Source: Bifidobacterium apri (GTDB lineage Bacteria > Actinomycetota > Actinomycetes > Actinomycetales > Bifidobacteriaceae). Taken from it: 64,000 nucleotides of DNA. Of the stretch, positions 36,763-46,853 are shown piece after piece. The stretch lies in contig NZ_WBSO01000010.1 of NCBI RefSeq assembly GCF_009299485.1, positions 1 through 64,000 on the forward strand, in the 5' to 3' direction. The notes beneath the pieces are model-generated. The model ran no database searches. It was given only the letters and a program-made list of their open reading frames with translations, and was not told the DNA's origin. Each line of letters opens with the position of its first letter. Position 1 is the first letter of the stretch. The position numbers and the translations under genes were made by a program.

Positions 36763-37842
36763 TTACCGCACACTCAAGGTGACCAGCAGCGCCCGATGAT
36801 CGGTGTCGCGCACGGTGATGGCTTGTGCCGAGTGGAAGACCACACCGCTGTTCGCCAACGCGTGATCAAGCTCGATACGAGGCCACGGCGTCCAAGAAGG
36901 GAACGTCAGCGTAGGACCATGCGCGACATCAAGGCTCGCATCATGCACGCCGGTGGCAAGCACATCACGCAAGCACCGGTGGTCAAGGCAGGCGTTCAGG
37001 TCCCCGAGTACGACCACAGGCTCCGGACTGGTCGCGATGGCATCCAGCGCCCGCACCCCATACGACCATTCCCGGCATCCGCGCATCGGCGATTTCGTGT
37101 GCGCTGCGGCAACGGTGACGGCGCGTGCTGTGCTGCCGTCCGAGGTATCTTGTGCATCCACGCCGATGGTGACAGCGGGAACATCCGCGGCATGGATATT
37201 CAGAAAGGTCGCGGTGCGCGCCATCGGTTTCGCGCGTGACCAGATCGCGTTGAACCCGCCATTGTCGTCGGCATGCTGCGCGCCCTGCTGGCAGTAGGGC
37301 AGCAGCGTGTCCAAGCCCGCGTGCGAGAGCCGTTCGACGAGCTCGTCAGTGAGTTCTTCAAGCGCGAGCACATCGATATGCCGCTCCCGGACCAGACGCA
37401 CGATGTCCTCGGCATCGGCACGCCCATAGCGGCAGTTGAGCGTCATGGCATGGATGGGTTTGCCTGACTGGCGTGACACGGTGTCGCTTGTCCTGCCGTC
37501 CATGGCGATATCGGTCCTGGAATCCGCTGTGGAATCGGATGCAACATCATCGGGATGAGGTGTTTCGGACGGTTTACCGAACAGATGCCGGTAATACGGG
37601 GATTCGCCCGCAACCACCAGAACGAGCAGCACCGCATACAGTGCCGCACCCCACCAGCAGCCGAGCGCCGCCGACCAAGCCGCACCGACTACTGCCGGCA
37701 CCCACAGATGCCGGTCGAGCGCGGTGCTGTATGGCATCGGCATATGCGCTTCAGCGGTCGCCGGCAGGAAGCGAAGCAGCCACCAAATCAGCAGCAAGAC
37801 GGCGATTATCGTCAAAACAACGGTCATTCGCATTCGCTCCAT
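36763..37842 (-). CDS. Membrane-anchored endonuclease/exonuclease/phosphatase-family protein
   Basis: The product (359 residues from the first ATG) has two or three N-terminal hydrophobic helices (about residues 6-24 and 45-80). A DNase I-like EEP domain follows: VRLVRERHIDVLALEELTDE (metal-binding Glu), VVLGDLNACLDHR (Asp/Asn) and a final TDHRALLVTL (Asp-His pair). Such proteins cleave phosphodiester bonds in nucleic acids or lipids; the substrate is unknown. Three in-frame ATGs occur close together (37842, 37833, 37827). The last has GGAG at the best spacing. Confidence 0.85.
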   Translation of the reverse strand: MERMRMTVVLTIIAVLLLIWWLLRFLPATAEAHMPMPYSTALDRHLWVPAVVGAAWSAALGCWWGAALYAVLLVLVVAGESPYYRHLFGKPSETPHPDDVASDSTADSRTDIAMDGRTSDTVSRQSGKPIHAMTLNCRYGRADAEDIVRLVRERHIDVLALEELTDELVERLSHAGLDTLLPYCQQGAQHADDNGGFNAIWSRAKPMARTATFLNIHAADVPAVTIGVDAQDTSDGSTARAVTVAAAHTKSPMRGCREWSYGVRALDAIATSPEPVVVLGDLNACLDHRCLRDVLATGVHDASLDVAHGPTLTFPSWTPWPRIELDHALANSGVVFHSAQAITVRDTDHRALLVTLSVR

Positions 37843-37941
37843 TCACGGTTCCAGCTCCGCTGATACCTGTATTCGTCATACGTATTCGTCATACGTATGT
37901 GTCATATCTGTGAGGGGCATTATAGGCGAGATGATGCAAAG

Positions 37942-37975
37942 AGGCCCGCAAGCATCGCAAACGCTTGCGGGCCTT
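37942..37975 (-). terminator. Rho-independent terminator after ffh
   Basis: Twelve-base arms AGGCCCGCAAGC (37942-37953) and its complement (37963-37974) flank a 9-nt loop. On the minus strand the stem is followed by CTTTGC. It lies about 65 bp after the ffh stop. Confidence 0.8.
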
Positions 37976-38040
37976 ACACGATTGGCTGATTCGGCCATGG
38001 TTGCAGGTGTTGAACCGTCTGCAACCAGACTCAGCATGAC

Positions 38041-39681
38041 TCAGCCGAGAAGATCGCCCAATCCTTTGCCGAGATTCGGCGGCAAATCAGGCATGCCGTT
38101 CTCGCCCATCATCTCCTGCAACCCTGCAGGAAGCGCAGGATTCTGCGGTTTCTTGGCGAATGCGGAGCCACCGGAGCTCTTGCCGCCGCCGGCGAGCCGT
38201 TGACGCAATGCCTTCTCCTCGGCTTCGCGCTTCATCGGATTGCCGGACTTCGACCCTTTCTTCTTCTTGCCGCCCTTCTTGTTCTTCTTGCCGCCACCGG
38301 GACCGCCGAACCCAGGAATACCGCCCATGCCGGCACGATTGGTCATGCGGCGCATCATCTTCGAAGCCTGCTCGAAGCGTTCCAACAGGCCATTGACTGC
38401 GGACACGGTGTTGCCGGAACCGTAGGCGATACGAGCGCGGCGGGAACCGTCGATGATCTTCGGGTTGCGACGCTCCTCCGGCGTCATCGAACGGATGATC
38501 GCCTCAGTGCGGTCGATTTCGTGCTCGTCAAGCTGCTCCAATGCCTGACGATGAGCCGCCATACCCGGAATCATGCCGAGCAGGTTCTTCATCGGGCCGA
38601 GTTTGCGCACCTGCTGCAATTGGTCAAGGAAGTCATCCAATCCGAAGGTGCCTTCGGACATCTTGGATGCCGCTTCGCGCGCCTGCTGCTCGTCGAACTG
38701 CTTTTGCGCCTGCTCGATAAGCGTGAGAATATCGCCCATATCGAGGATGCGCGATGCCATGCGATCCGGGTGGAAAACCTCGAAATCCTTGAGCCCTTCG
38801 CCGGTGGATGCGAACAGGATCGGCTTGCCGGTCACGCTTGCGACCGACAGGGCAGCGCCGCCGCGCGCATCGCCGTCAAGCTTGGACAGGACTACGCCGG
38901 TGAAGTCCACGCCTTCATCGAAGGCCTTGGCTGTTTTGACCGCGTCCTGGCCGATCATCGCGTCAATGACGAAGAGGATTTCGTCTGGATGTACGGCGTC
39001 GCGGATGTCGCGGGCCTGCTTCATCAGCTCGTCATCGACACCCAGACGGCCTGCAGTATCGATGATGACCACGTCATACAGCTTGCGCTTGGCGAATTCG
39101 ACGGAATCGCGTGCGACCTTCACCGGATCGCCCGTAGTCTGCCCGGGGGCTGCGACCGCTTCGCCGCCGTCGGACTGCACACCCTTTTCGGGGGCGAATA
39201 CCGGCACGCCGGCGCGCTCGCCGACCACCTGCAACTGGGTGACCGCGTTCGGCCGCTGCAAATCTGCGGCGACCAGCAACGGGGTGTGGCCGGCGTCCTT
39301 GAGCCAGTAGCCCAGTTTGCCGGCAAGCGTAGTCTTACCGGCGCCCTGAAGACCGGCGAGCATGATAATCGTCGGCGGGTTTTTCGCGAAATTCAGCGGT
39401 CGATCGACACCGGCGCCGAGAATCGACGTCAGCTCCTCGTTGACGATCTTCACCACCTGTTGCGCTGGATTCAGCGCTTGCGAGACTTCCTCGCCGAGCG
39501 CACGCTCACGCACACGGCCGGTAAAGGAACGGACGACTTCCAGCGACACGTCGGCGTCGAGGAGCGCCCGGCGGATTTCACGGATCGTGCCGTCGATGTC
39601 CGCTTCGGAAAGCTTGCCCTTGCTCTTCAAATGCTTGAAGGCATTCGAGAGCCGGTCTGTCAAAGAACTAAATGCTGCCAT
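38041..39681 (-). CDS. ffh: Signal recognition particle protein Ffh
   Basis: Ffh is the GTPase subunit of the signal recognition particle that brings nascent membrane and secreted proteins to the membrane. The 546-residue protein has the N-terminal four-helix domain and a G domain with GLQGAGKTT at about residue 109 and VVIIDTAGRLGVDDELM. A methionine-rich M domain contains MGDILTLIEQAQ and SRRARIAYGSG. The C-terminus ends in a Lys/Gly-rich stretch (GGKKNKKGGKKKKGSK) and a Pro/Gly tail. It is monocistronic with a terminator downstream. Confidence 0.97.
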   Translation of the reverse strand: MAAFSSLTDRLSNAFKHLKSKGKLSEADIDGTIREIRRALLDADVSLEVVRSFTGRVRERALGEEVSQALNPAQQVVKIVNEELTSILGAGVDRPLNFAKNPPTIIMLAGLQGAGKTTLAGKLGYWLKDAGHTPLLVAADLQRPNAVTQLQVVGERAGVPVFAPEKGVQSDGGEAVAAPGQTTGDPVKVARDSVEFAKRKLYDVVIIDTAGRLGVDDELMKQARDIRDAVHPDEILFVIDAMIGQDAVKTAKAFDEGVDFTGVVLSKLDGDARGGAALSVASVTGKPILFASTGEGLKDFEVFHPDRMASRILDMGDILTLIEQAQKQFDEQQAREAASKMSEGTFGLDDFLDQLQQVRKLGPMKNLLGMIPGMAAHRQALEQLDEHEIDRTEAIIRSMTPEERRNPKIIDGSRRARIAYGSGNTVSAVNGLLERFEQASKMMRRMTNRAGMGGIPGFGGPGGGKKNKKGGKKKKGSKSGNPMKREAEEKALRQRLAGGGKSSGGSAFAKKPQNPALPAGLQEMMGENGMPDLPPNLGKGLGDLLG

Positions 39682-40053
39682 AATGCATTCCAGTCTAGCC
39701 GTTGCGCGGGAAAATCAACGACGCTGGCCGAGGTGACGGACAACCGCGGGAAATCGATTGTCGGCGCATTGCGTGAGCCCTGTGGAACGGGGGCCGGGAA
39801 GCCACCCGGTCCGCGCAATATACTGTGCAAAATACCGGGCATCGGCGGCGCATCCTGGCCGCTGGAATCGCCGGAGCCTACGAAATCGCCGGAGCCCACA
39901 GAGTCCCGGAGCCCATAGAATCCGCGGGCCCCTCGTCGAATACAGGCGCCCCGCCACAACGGTGTGCGCCCGGAGCGAACCTGCCTCCCGCGCCTTCGCT
40001 ACGATGGCCATATAACCGAACACGCGTAACGACCCCAGCCCGAAGGAGGACCA
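39682..40053. other. Intergenic region with a small tandem repeat
   Basis: No gene is seen in 372 bp between divergent ffh and the CDF gene. About three copies of a TCGCCGGAGCCYAYRRA-like unit of 16-19 bp lie at about 39868-39925. Promoters are not obvious. Confidence 0.5.
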
Positions 40054-41040
40054 ATGAGCCATACTCCGGACCGAGCTCCAGCTTCCCAGACAGCACCACC
40101 GCGTCCACAGGCAGTGACGCCGGTGCAGCACAAGCGTGTGGAACGGCATGCGCTGGTCATCGGCATTGTCGTGAATGCGCTCTCCGCTGCCGTGGGGCTG
40201 ATCGTGTTTTTCATCACCGGTCTCAAAGCGATGTTCCTCGACTCTGCGTTCACGTGGATCTCGGTCGTTTCCGGCATCGTGGCGGCGGTTCTCTCCACGC
40301 ACAGCATGCGTACCAGTGAACGGTTCCCCAACGGAAAATTCGCGCTCGAACCGATGTACGCCATTATGAAAGCGCTGCTCACCTTATCGTTGCTGCTGTT
40401 TTCCGTAATGGATGTGACGCAGGAGGCGGTGGAGTATCTTCGGACCGGCGAAGGCGAGCCGGTGCAGGCCGGGCCTGTGGTGGTGTATGAGGCGATTGTC
40501 GTGTTCGCGTGTTTCGCGTTATACGGGTACTACCGACGCTGCAACCGGCGGCTCGGTTCGACAAGCACCATGCTCGCCGCGGAAACCAACAGCACGATGA
40601 TCGACGGATTGATGTCCTTCGGCATCGGAGTGATGGCGTTGGTGCTGCTGCTTCTGCCACATGGCACGGTGCTCGAACCGTTGCGATACACCGGGGATTT
40701 CTTCATCACGGTGATTCTTGCGATTGCTACGATCCGTGAGCCGTTCCTCGTGCTCAAACAGGCGTTGATTGAGCTGATTGGCGGGGTGCACGACGACGAG
40801 ACGATCGGTGATTTCGTTACGACACAGGCGCTCAGCGGGCTGCCGTCTGGCCTGGACCTGACGCGATGCGATGTGTTCAAAACGGGGATGAGCTTCACGG
40901 TCAACGTCCTGCTGACGGCTGCGGAACCCCATGGAGGCAGTCAGACCAGTGTCGCTGATCTCATCGCCTACAAACATCGATTGGAGCGCTCGCTGACTTC
41001 CCAGCTGCATATTGTCGATGTGAATATTGTCTTCGATTAG
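40054..41040 (+). CDS. Cation diffusion facilitator family transporter
   Basis: This 328-residue membrane protein of the CDF family usually exchanges divalent metal ions (Zn, Fe, Mn, Cd) for protons. About six helices are seen. The first is preceded by a Pro/Ala-rich cytoplasmic leader of 30 residues. FFITGLKAMFLDSAFTWISV corresponds to TM2 with its metal-site Asp, and ETNSTMIDGLMSFGIGV to TM5 with a second Asp. The C-terminal domain is short, ending in VDVNIVFD. The ATG at 40054 follows AAGGAGG. The metal cannot be assigned. It is convergent with cysS. Confidence 0.87.
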   Translation: MSHTPDRAPASQTAPPRPQAVTPVQHKRVERHALVIGIVVNALSAAVGLIVFFITGLKAMFLDSAFTWISVVSGIVAAVLSTHSMRTSERFPNGKFALEPMYAIMKALLTLSLLLFSVMDVTQEAVEYLRTGEGEPVQAGPVVVYEAIVVFACFALYGYYRRCNRRLGSTSTMLAAETNSTMIDGLMSFGIGVMALVLLLLPHGTVLEPLRYTGDFFITVILAIATIREPFLVLKQALIELIGGVHDDETIGDFVTTQALSGLPSGLDLTRCDVFKTGMSFTVNVLLTAAEPHGGSQTSVADLIAYKHRLERSLTSQLHIVDVNIVFD

Positions 41041-41118
41041 AGCAAGGCACGCCTGACAGTGCCGGTACTCGGCCCACAGACGCTCGCTGACGGGTAATCG
41101 TCCGCAGCGTTTGAGGCG

Positions 41119-41153
41119 GGCGCGGGGAACATACCCGCAGGCAGCCCCGCGCC
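41119..41153. terminator. Hairpin between convergent CDF and cysS genes
   Basis: GGCGCGGGG (41119-41127) pairs with CCCCGCGCC (41145-41153). There is no long U-run. Confidence 0.5.
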
Positions 41154-41184
41154 ACATACAGCATGGCTTCGGTTATTTCATCGG

Positions 41185-42804
41185 TTATTTCAACGACCAC
41201 GTGGAGCCGGTCGGGGCATCTTCGATGAGGATGCCGGCGGAGGTAAGCGAATCGCGAATCGCGTCGGCGGTGGCGAAATCCTTTGCCGCACGCGCCTCCT
41301 GACGGGCCTCGAGCTGCGCCGAAATCAGCGCATCAAGCGCCTTGCTCGCTTTGGAATCCTCGCTGTCGGCGGATGCGACGGCCCAAGGATCTGCCAACGG
41401 GTCAAGCCCCAAGGTGTCGAGCATCGCACGCACCGCGACAAGTGTGGCGCGCACTTGGGCGCGGGTGGTGTCGTCCAAAGCGCCCTGGACTTGAGACAAC
41501 ACCGCGTTGCCATCGCGGATGGCGCTGAAAATCGCGGCGGTCGCGCCCGAGACATTGATGTCGTTGTTCATCGCGGCGACGAAGTCTTGCGGGAGGGCAT
41601 CGGCACCGATGGCGCTGATTTCATCGCGTCCGGGCTGTTCGCCGAGGGCGGCGCCCGCACGGTCGATGAAGTTGCTCACACGCTCGTATGCGGCTTGCGC
41701 TTCGGTCAGCGTCTGGTCGGACCATTCGAGCATTGACCGGTATTGCACGGAACCGAGTGCGTACCGTACAACCCACGCGCTGTGTTCGGCAAGCACCGCC
41801 GGCACAGACAGCCCGTTGCCCAAGGATTTGGACATTTTCTCGCCTTTGGCGGTCACCCACGCCGAATGCATCCAGCGGGCGGCGGAATTCCATCCCGCGG
41901 CACGGGTCTGCGCCATCTCGTTCTCATGGTGCGGGAACCGCAGATCAAGCCCGCCGCCATGAATGTCGAAGGCCTCGCCCAAATACCGGTGGCTCATCGC
42001 TGAGCATTCGATATGCCAACCAGGACGTCCCACGCCGAACGGGGTCGCCCAGCGGGCATCCTGCGGATCGGTGGCTTTCGGCGCCTTCCACAGCGCGAAA
42101 TCACGGGGGTCATGCTTGTCGGGGGAGGCGTCCGCCGGGTCGATCGGATTGTACTTGTCGTCGCCTGCCGCATCGACGCTCGGGCCCATGCGATCGGCGA
42201 CCGCGGCCGCTTCATCCGTTTCGGCGACACCCTGCTTCTGGTGAGTCAGTTCACCGTAATGCGGCCAGCTTGCCACGTCAAAATACACGTTGCCGGTGGG
42301 ATTGCCTTCGGCATCGCGTACCACATAGGCATGCCCGTTGCGGATGATGTGCTCGATCAGTTCGACCATGTCGGGAATATGCCCGGTTGCGCGCGGTTCC
42401 ACGGTCGGCGGCAGGACACCGAGTGTGTCGTAGGCGCGGGTGAATTCGCGTTCGTAATAGTAGGCGCGCGCCCACCACTGCTGGCCGGCGGCTGCGGCCT
42501 TGTCAAGGATTTTGTCATCGATATCGGTGACGTTGCGCACGAACGTCACGTCGTAGCCCAGACGCAACATCCAACGGCGGATGATGTCGAAGGCGACGGC
42601 GGCGCGGATATGCCCGATATGGGGGGAGCTTTGCACCGTAGCGCCACACACGTAGATCCCGACATGGCCAGGACGGATCGGCTTGAACGGCGACACGGCG
42701 TGTGAGGCGGTGTCGTACAGATTCAGTCCGGCGGCAGCGCCAGCGAGCTGATGCGCGCTGGAAATGTTGGAATTCTGCGGTTCTTCGACGTTTCCCATAC
42801 CCAT
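41185..42804 (-). CDS. cysS: Cysteinyl-tRNA synthetase
   Basis: CysS charges tRNA-Cys. The class I signatures are both present: HIGH in [20 protein letters not shown] and KMSKS in [16 protein letters not shown]. The zinc ligands expected in the family are visible (YVCGATV near the N-terminus, WHIECSAMS, and [14 protein letters not shown]). I give the ATG at 42804; alternatives are the ATG at 42798 and a GTG at 42846, none with a clear ribosome-binding site. It is divergent from the glutamine amidotransferase gene with very little space between, so the promoters overlap. Confidence 0.93.
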   Translation of the reverse strand: MGMGNVEEPQNSNISSAHQLAGAAAGLNLYDTASHAVSPFKPIRPGHVGIYVCGATVQSSPHIGHIRAAVAFDIIRRWMLRLGYDVTFVRNVTDIDDKILDKAAAAGQQWWARAYYYEREFTRAYDTLGVLPPTVEPRATGHIPDMVELIEHIIRNGHAYVVRDAEGNPTGNVYFDVASWPHYGELTHQKQGVAETDEAAAVADRMGPSVDAAGDDKYNPIDPADASPDKHDPRDFALWKAPKATDPQDARWATPFGVGRPGWHIECSAMSHRYLGEAFDIHGGGLDLRFPHHENEMAQTRAAGWNSAARWMHSAWVTAKGEKMSKSLGNGLSVPAVLAEHSAWVVRYALGSVQYRSMLEWSDQTLTEAQAAYERVSNFIDRAGAALGEQPGRDEISAIGADALPQDFVAAMNNDINVSGATAAIFSAIRDGNAVLSQVQGALDDTTRAQVRATLVAVRAMLDTLGLDPLADPWAVASADSEDSKASKALDALISAQLEARQEARAAKDFATADAIRDSLTSAGILIEDAPTGSTWSLK

Positions 42805-42878
42805 GAGCGTATTCGATTTGCCAGACAAAATCGGCCGAGTGTCCACATGTTTACATGGGCGATGTCACAATGGTATGT

Positions 42879-43604
42879 ATGACGCAACCAGAAGTGCTTA
42901 TCGTGCAGCATGTCCCGTGGGAGAAACCGGGACGTATCTTGGATAGCCTTGAGGACTTGCAGATCCCGACGCAGACCGTCTGCATCGTCAAGGAGAAGAA
43001 ACCGGATTTGCCGGATTTCAAGGAACTCGCGGGCGTCGTGATCATGGGCGGACCGATGGGCGCTCAAGACTATGACAAATACCCGGGGCTCAAGGCGGAG
43101 GAAAAGCTTGCGCGCGCAGCGGTCAGCGTCGGCAAGCCGGTGCTGGGCATCTGCCTGGGCCATCAGATCATCGCCGGAGCATTAGGTGCGAAACTCAGTC
43201 ACGGCAAGGAACCGGAAATCGGGTTCGCCCCGATCAAGCGTGTGGACAAGCATGATTATTTCTCCATGTGGAGCAAGGAACTCAACGTCCTGCACTGGCA
43301 CAACGATGTGGTCGGGCTGCCGGAGGGCGCCCAGCTGCTCGCACGGTCGGCGAATACGAAGAATCAGGCCTTCCGCGCAGGGTCTGCGCTGGGCTTGCAA
43401 TTCCATCTGGAAGTCACGGCAACCCTGCTTGACGAATGGCTTGCGGAACCGACGATGACCGAAGGCATGAAGAAATCGCAGATCGCCAAGATCCGTGACG
43501 ATTTCGCCGAATACGACCCGCAGTTGCAGCCGTTGGCCGACCAGGTCTTCTCCGGGTTCGCGGCACGGTGCAATACGTATATGCAGACGTTGCAGGCGCG
43601 CTGA
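42879..43604 (+). CDS. Class I glutamine amidotransferase-like protein
   Basis: The 241-residue stand-alone glutaminase domain resembles the GMP synthase amidotransferase subdomain. The nucleophile elbow is LGICLGHQIIAGALGA with Cys92, and the catalytic His-Glu pair is in LQFHLEV. Proteins of this type are often annotated as GMP synthase-like; the acceptor is unknown. Three in-frame ATGs lie at 42855, 42870 and 42879. I chose the last because the family sequence begins directly (MTQPEVLIVQHVPWE), but no start has a good ribosome-binding site. Confidence 0.82.
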   Translation: MTQPEVLIVQHVPWEKPGRILDSLEDLQIPTQTVCIVKEKKPDLPDFKELAGVVIMGGPMGAQDYDKYPGLKAEEKLARAAVSVGKPVLGICLGHQIIAGALGAKLSHGKEPEIGFAPIKRVDKHDYFSMWSKELNVLHWHNDVVGLPEGAQLLARSANTKNQAFRAGSALGLQFHLEVTATLLDEWLAEPTMTEGMKKSQIAKIRDDFAEYDPQLQPLADQVFSGFAARCNTYMQTLQAR

Positions 43605-43760
43605 GATACCCGGGGTGGTCTCGGTCGTCCTCCGCATCTGTGACATGTGCCAGTCATCTGACGCAAATTGCGCATACGTCGGATGCCGCGACGGAACGTG
43701 GTCGTGTTGAGGCATCCACTGCCGTAGCCTGCCTATGCCGGGCGATACGATAGTGGCATT

Positions 43761-45926
43761 ATGCCGACTTATGATCTTGGACTGGAACACGTTTCGCTGT
43801 CGTTCGCCACGAAAACCATCTTCACTGATGTGACGCAAGGGGTGTTTGAAGGCGATCGCATCGGTATCGTCGGGCGTAACGGTGACGGCAAATCAACGTT
43901 GCTTCGCCTGTTCTCCGGGGAACAGCAGCCTGATTCCGGCCGTGTGATAACACGCAACGGGTTGACGTTCGGCATGCTCAAGCAGCGTGATCCGCTTGAT
44001 GACAACGCGACGCTGCGCGAAGCCGCCCTCGAAGGACGCGAGGACTATGAGTGGGCGTCCGATACGTCGTCGCGAGAGATCGTCGAAGCGCTTCTTGGCG
44101 GTATGAGTCTTGACGCCAAAATCGCTTCATTGTCCGGCGGTCAGCGCCGACGCGCGGATTTGGCGCGCCTGCTGCTGAAGGATTGGGATATCCTCGCTCT
44201 GGACGAGCCAACCAACCATCTTGATGTCGTGACCATCCACTGGCTGGCCGAGCATCTGAAAAACCGCTGGGCCTCCGGTCAGGGGGCGTTGCTGCTGGTC
44301 ACCCACGACCGGTGGTTCCTCGACGAGGTGTGCGAATCGATGTGGGAGGTGCATGACGGGCAGATCGACCCCTTCGAGGGCGGGTACAGCGCGTACATGC
44401 TGCAACGCGTGGAACGTGACCGTCAGGCCGACGTGCGTGAGGAACGCCGGCGGAATCTGGCCCGCAAAGAACTCGCTTGGCTATCCCGTGGTGCGAGGGC
44501 GCGTTCGACCAAACAGAAGTTTCACGTGAAACAGGCTCGCGAGCTCATCGCCGACGTGCCGCCGATGCGCAATACGTTGGAACTGAAACAGATGGCGACA
44601 TCCCGTCTGGGCAAGCAGGTCGTCGATCTGATTGATGTGACGCAGATTTTCGAGCATGCCCGGGGCGATGCGGATATCGATCCGGATGTCGCGGATATGG
44701 AGGCGTCCGCTTCGCGTGTTGATGTGGTGCCGGCGATGTATGCCGAACCACAGGTACGTGGCAGCATTGAAGTCGCGGTTGATGATTTGACCGATCCAAG
44801 ACTGGTGGATGCAGGTGTGCCGGAAGCAGTGAACGCCGTGGCACAAGCCGCTCAGGACGGAACTGCAACGAGCGATGCAACCGGTGCCGCGCAAGGGCAT
44901 GACGACGTGCAAGGGAACCGGATTGAAGCTACGTCCGCGGCGAAAACCGTCACCGTCACCGGGCGCAAGATTCTTGACGATGTCACGTGGCTGATCGGTC
45001 CTGGCGACCGCATCGGCATCGTCGGTGCGAATGGAGCCGGAAAATCGACGTTGCTGAGCATCCTCGACGGCACCATCACGCCGACGGCAGGACACGTCAA
45101 TATCGGGAAAACCGTAAAATTCGCGGTTCTTTCGCAGCGGCTCGACGAACTGGAAAAACTCGGCAAATACAAGATCAAGGAAGTGCTCAGCCGCTACAAG
45201 CCGAGTTATGTCGTCGATGGAAAAGAAGTCACTCCAGCCCAGCTTATGGAACGCCTCGGCTTTTCATCGGCCCAGCTCATGACGCCGATCAGGGACCTGT
45301 CAGGCGGGCAGAAGCGGCGGATGCAGCTGCTGCTGATTTTGCTTAACGAACCCAACGTATTGATTCTCGACGAGCCGGGCAACGATCTGGACACCGATAT
45401 GCTTGCGGTTATGGAAGATCTGCTCGACACGTGGCCGGGCACGCTTATCGTCGTTTCGCACGACCGGTATCTGCTGGAGCGCGTCACCGACGAGCAGTAT
45501 GCGCTGATTGGCGGCAAGGTGCGGCATCTGCCTGGCGGTGTCGGCGATTATCTCGACATGGTTGAGCAAGCCCGCAAAGACGGTGATTGGTCCGCCATTC
45601 TCGGTACGGAGACCAACGGGCGTGGAGGTAAGGCAGGCTCCGAAGGTTCCGTTGTCCAGGCTGGCGATGCCGGGTCGGAGCAGCCGCAGACGCGCAAGTT
45701 GGGTGGCAAGGAATTCCATCAGGTGTCCAAGCGTGTGTCCGCGATTGAGCGCAAACTGGCGAAACTCGAGGAGAGCCGTGCTGATATCGAAGCGAAGATG
45801 GCCGCTCATGATCCCAGCGATTTTGCAGGTCTCAATGAGCTCAACACGCAGTTGACCGCCGTGAACGACGAGAAAGACGCGCTTGAAGCTGAATGGCTGG
45901 AACTGTCCGAAGAACTCGAAGGCTGA
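43761..45926 (+). CDS. ABC-F family ATPase
   Basis: The 721-residue soluble protein has two ABC nucleotide-binding domains and no membrane helices, as in ABC-F translation factors (Uup/EttA group). Walker A motifs are GRNGDGKST and GANGAGKST. ABC signatures are LSGGQRRRADLARLL and LSGGQKRRMQLLLIL. The linker between the domains carries a basic helix (ARSTKQKFHVKQARELI) and an unusual Asp/Ala/Thr-rich insertion at about residues 300-390. The C-terminus is a coiled coil (about 660-720). A TACGAT -10-like element ends about nine bases before the ATG, so the message may be leaderless; this is an inference. Confidence 0.9.
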   Translation: MPTYDLGLEHVSLSFATKTIFTDVTQGVFEGDRIGIVGRNGDGKSTLLRLFSGEQQPDSGRVITRNGLTFGMLKQRDPLDDNATLREAALEGREDYEWASDTSSREIVEALLGGMSLDAKIASLSGGQRRRADLARLLLKDWDILALDEPTNHLDVVTIHWLAEHLKNRWASGQGALLLVTHDRWFLDEVCESMWEVHDGQIDPFEGGYSAYMLQRVERDRQADVREERRRNLARKELAWLSRGARARSTKQKFHVKQARELIADVPPMRNTLELKQMATSRLGKQVVDLIDVTQIFEHARGDADIDPDVADMEASASRVDVVPAMYAEPQVRGSIEVAVDDLTDPRLVDAGVPEAVNAVAQAAQDGTATSDATGAAQGHDDVQGNRIEATSAAKTVTVTGRKILDDVTWLIGPGDRIGIVGANGAGKSTLLSILDGTITPTAGHVNIGKTVKFAVLSQRLDELEKLGKYKIKEVLSRYKPSYVVDGKEVTPAQLMERLGFSSAQLMTPIRDLSGGQKRRMQLLLILLNEPNVLILDEPGNDLDTDMLAVMEDLLDTWPGTLIVVSHDRYLLERVTDEQYALIGGKVRHLPGGVGDYLDMVEQARKDGDWSAILGTETNGRGGKAGSEGSVVQAGDAGSEQPQTRKLGGKEFHQVSKRVSAIERKLAKLEESRADIEAKMAAHDPSDFAGLNELNTQLTAVNDEKDALEAEWLELSEELEG

Positions 45927-46259
45927 ACGTTCGCAGCGATGGTTCGTGCCGCGGTCTGCGGCGATACCCGTTGGCGGGAGGCAACGGGATGACACGGGAT
46001 GACGCGGGATGCCGTGCTGGGCTGAGTGTGCTGAGTGTGCTGCGTGCGTATCGTGGGATGCTGTACACTGCGTGTACCTCGTGTGCTGCGTGCACCGTGT
46101 GTACCGCGGGCGCGCATGGGTCGGATTTACATGCTTGACCGGTCGCGACAACTCCGGCAGCGACAACTGAAAAACAACCGGGCTTCACCATACAGCAAAC
46201 CCCGCGAGACCTGAGATCCCGCGGGGTTTCACACAAATCGGCTGCTTCAGTGCCGAGCC
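45927..46259. other. Intergenic region with simple repeats
   Basis: Between the convergent ABC-F and ilvN genes. A GT-rich low-complexity stretch (TGAGTGTGCTG- and GTGTACC-like repeats) lies at about 46010-46120, and the shared terminator at 46197-46229. No gene is seen. Confidence 0.55.
46197..46229. terminator. Bidirectional terminator between ABC-F and ilvN
   Basis: AAACCCCGCG (46197-46206) pairs with CGCGGGGTTT (46220-46229). T-tracts are at both ends of the stem. Confidence 0.85.
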
Positions 46260-46814
46260 TCAGCGTCCGGTGATTTCAGAGCCGATGACTTTCTCGCTCA
46301 AGGCCTTCGGGCCACGGGTCACCGCGACCGCGCCGGAACGGACCAGCTCGATAACACCGTAATGCGCAAGCAGACCGAGCAGCGCGTCGATCTTGCCTTC
46401 CGCGCCGGTCGCTTCAATCGTCAGCGACTCCGGGTTCACATCGACGACGCGAACGCGGAACAGGCGCACAATCTCCAACACGTCAGAGCGATTGGACTCG
46501 TCCGCGCTGACCTTGATGAGCACGAGTTCACGTTCGACGGTGTTATTCGGATCCAGCTCGACGATCTTGAGCACGTGCAGCAGCTTATTGAGCTGCTTGA
46601 TGATCTGTTCCAGCGGTACGGCCTCGACATCGGCTGTCACCGTGATGCGGGAAATATCCGGGCGCTCCGTAGGCGAAACGGACAGCGAGTTGATGTTGAA
46701 CGCGCGACGGGCGAACAGGCCGGCGACACGAGCCAGAACACCAGGACGATTCTCAACCAGCACGGACAGGGTATGACGCTCGGAACCGGGCTGTGATGCA
46801 GGATAGTTTGCCAT
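46260..46814 (-). CDS. ilvN: Acetolactate synthase small (regulatory) subunit
   Basis: IlvN gives valine feedback control of acetolactate synthase. The 184-residue protein has an N-terminal ACT domain (HTLSVLVENRPGVLARVAGL, FNINSLSV) and the usual C-terminal dimerisation domain (RELVLIKVS to LLAHYGVIELVRSG). The ATG at 46814 follows AGAGGAG. It lies 39 bp downstream of ilvB in the same operon. Confidence 0.96.
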   Translation of the reverse strand: MANYPASQPGSERHTLSVLVENRPGVLARVAGLFARRAFNINSLSVSPTERPDISRITVTADVEAVPLEQIIKQLNKLLHVLKIVELDPNNTVERELVLIKVSADESNRSDVLEIVRLFRVRVVDVNPESLTIEATGAEGKIDALLGLLAHYGVIELVRSGAVAVTRGPKALSEKVIGSEITGR

Positions 46815-46853
46815 AATGACTCCTCTAAACCTCGATGCCTTCCTTGCTGTGGT

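Noticed and set aside
38200-39918. 572-codon plus-strand frame opposite ffh
   Set aside because: It is antisense to an unmistakable ffh; long antisense frames are expected at high GC. The frames opposite ilvB (47454-48797) and pncB (54237-55670) are rejected for the same reason.
45300-46166. 288-codon minus-strand frame over the ABC-F gene end and following gap
   Set aside because: Antisense to a clear ABC domain, with a low-complexity N-terminus from simple repeats.
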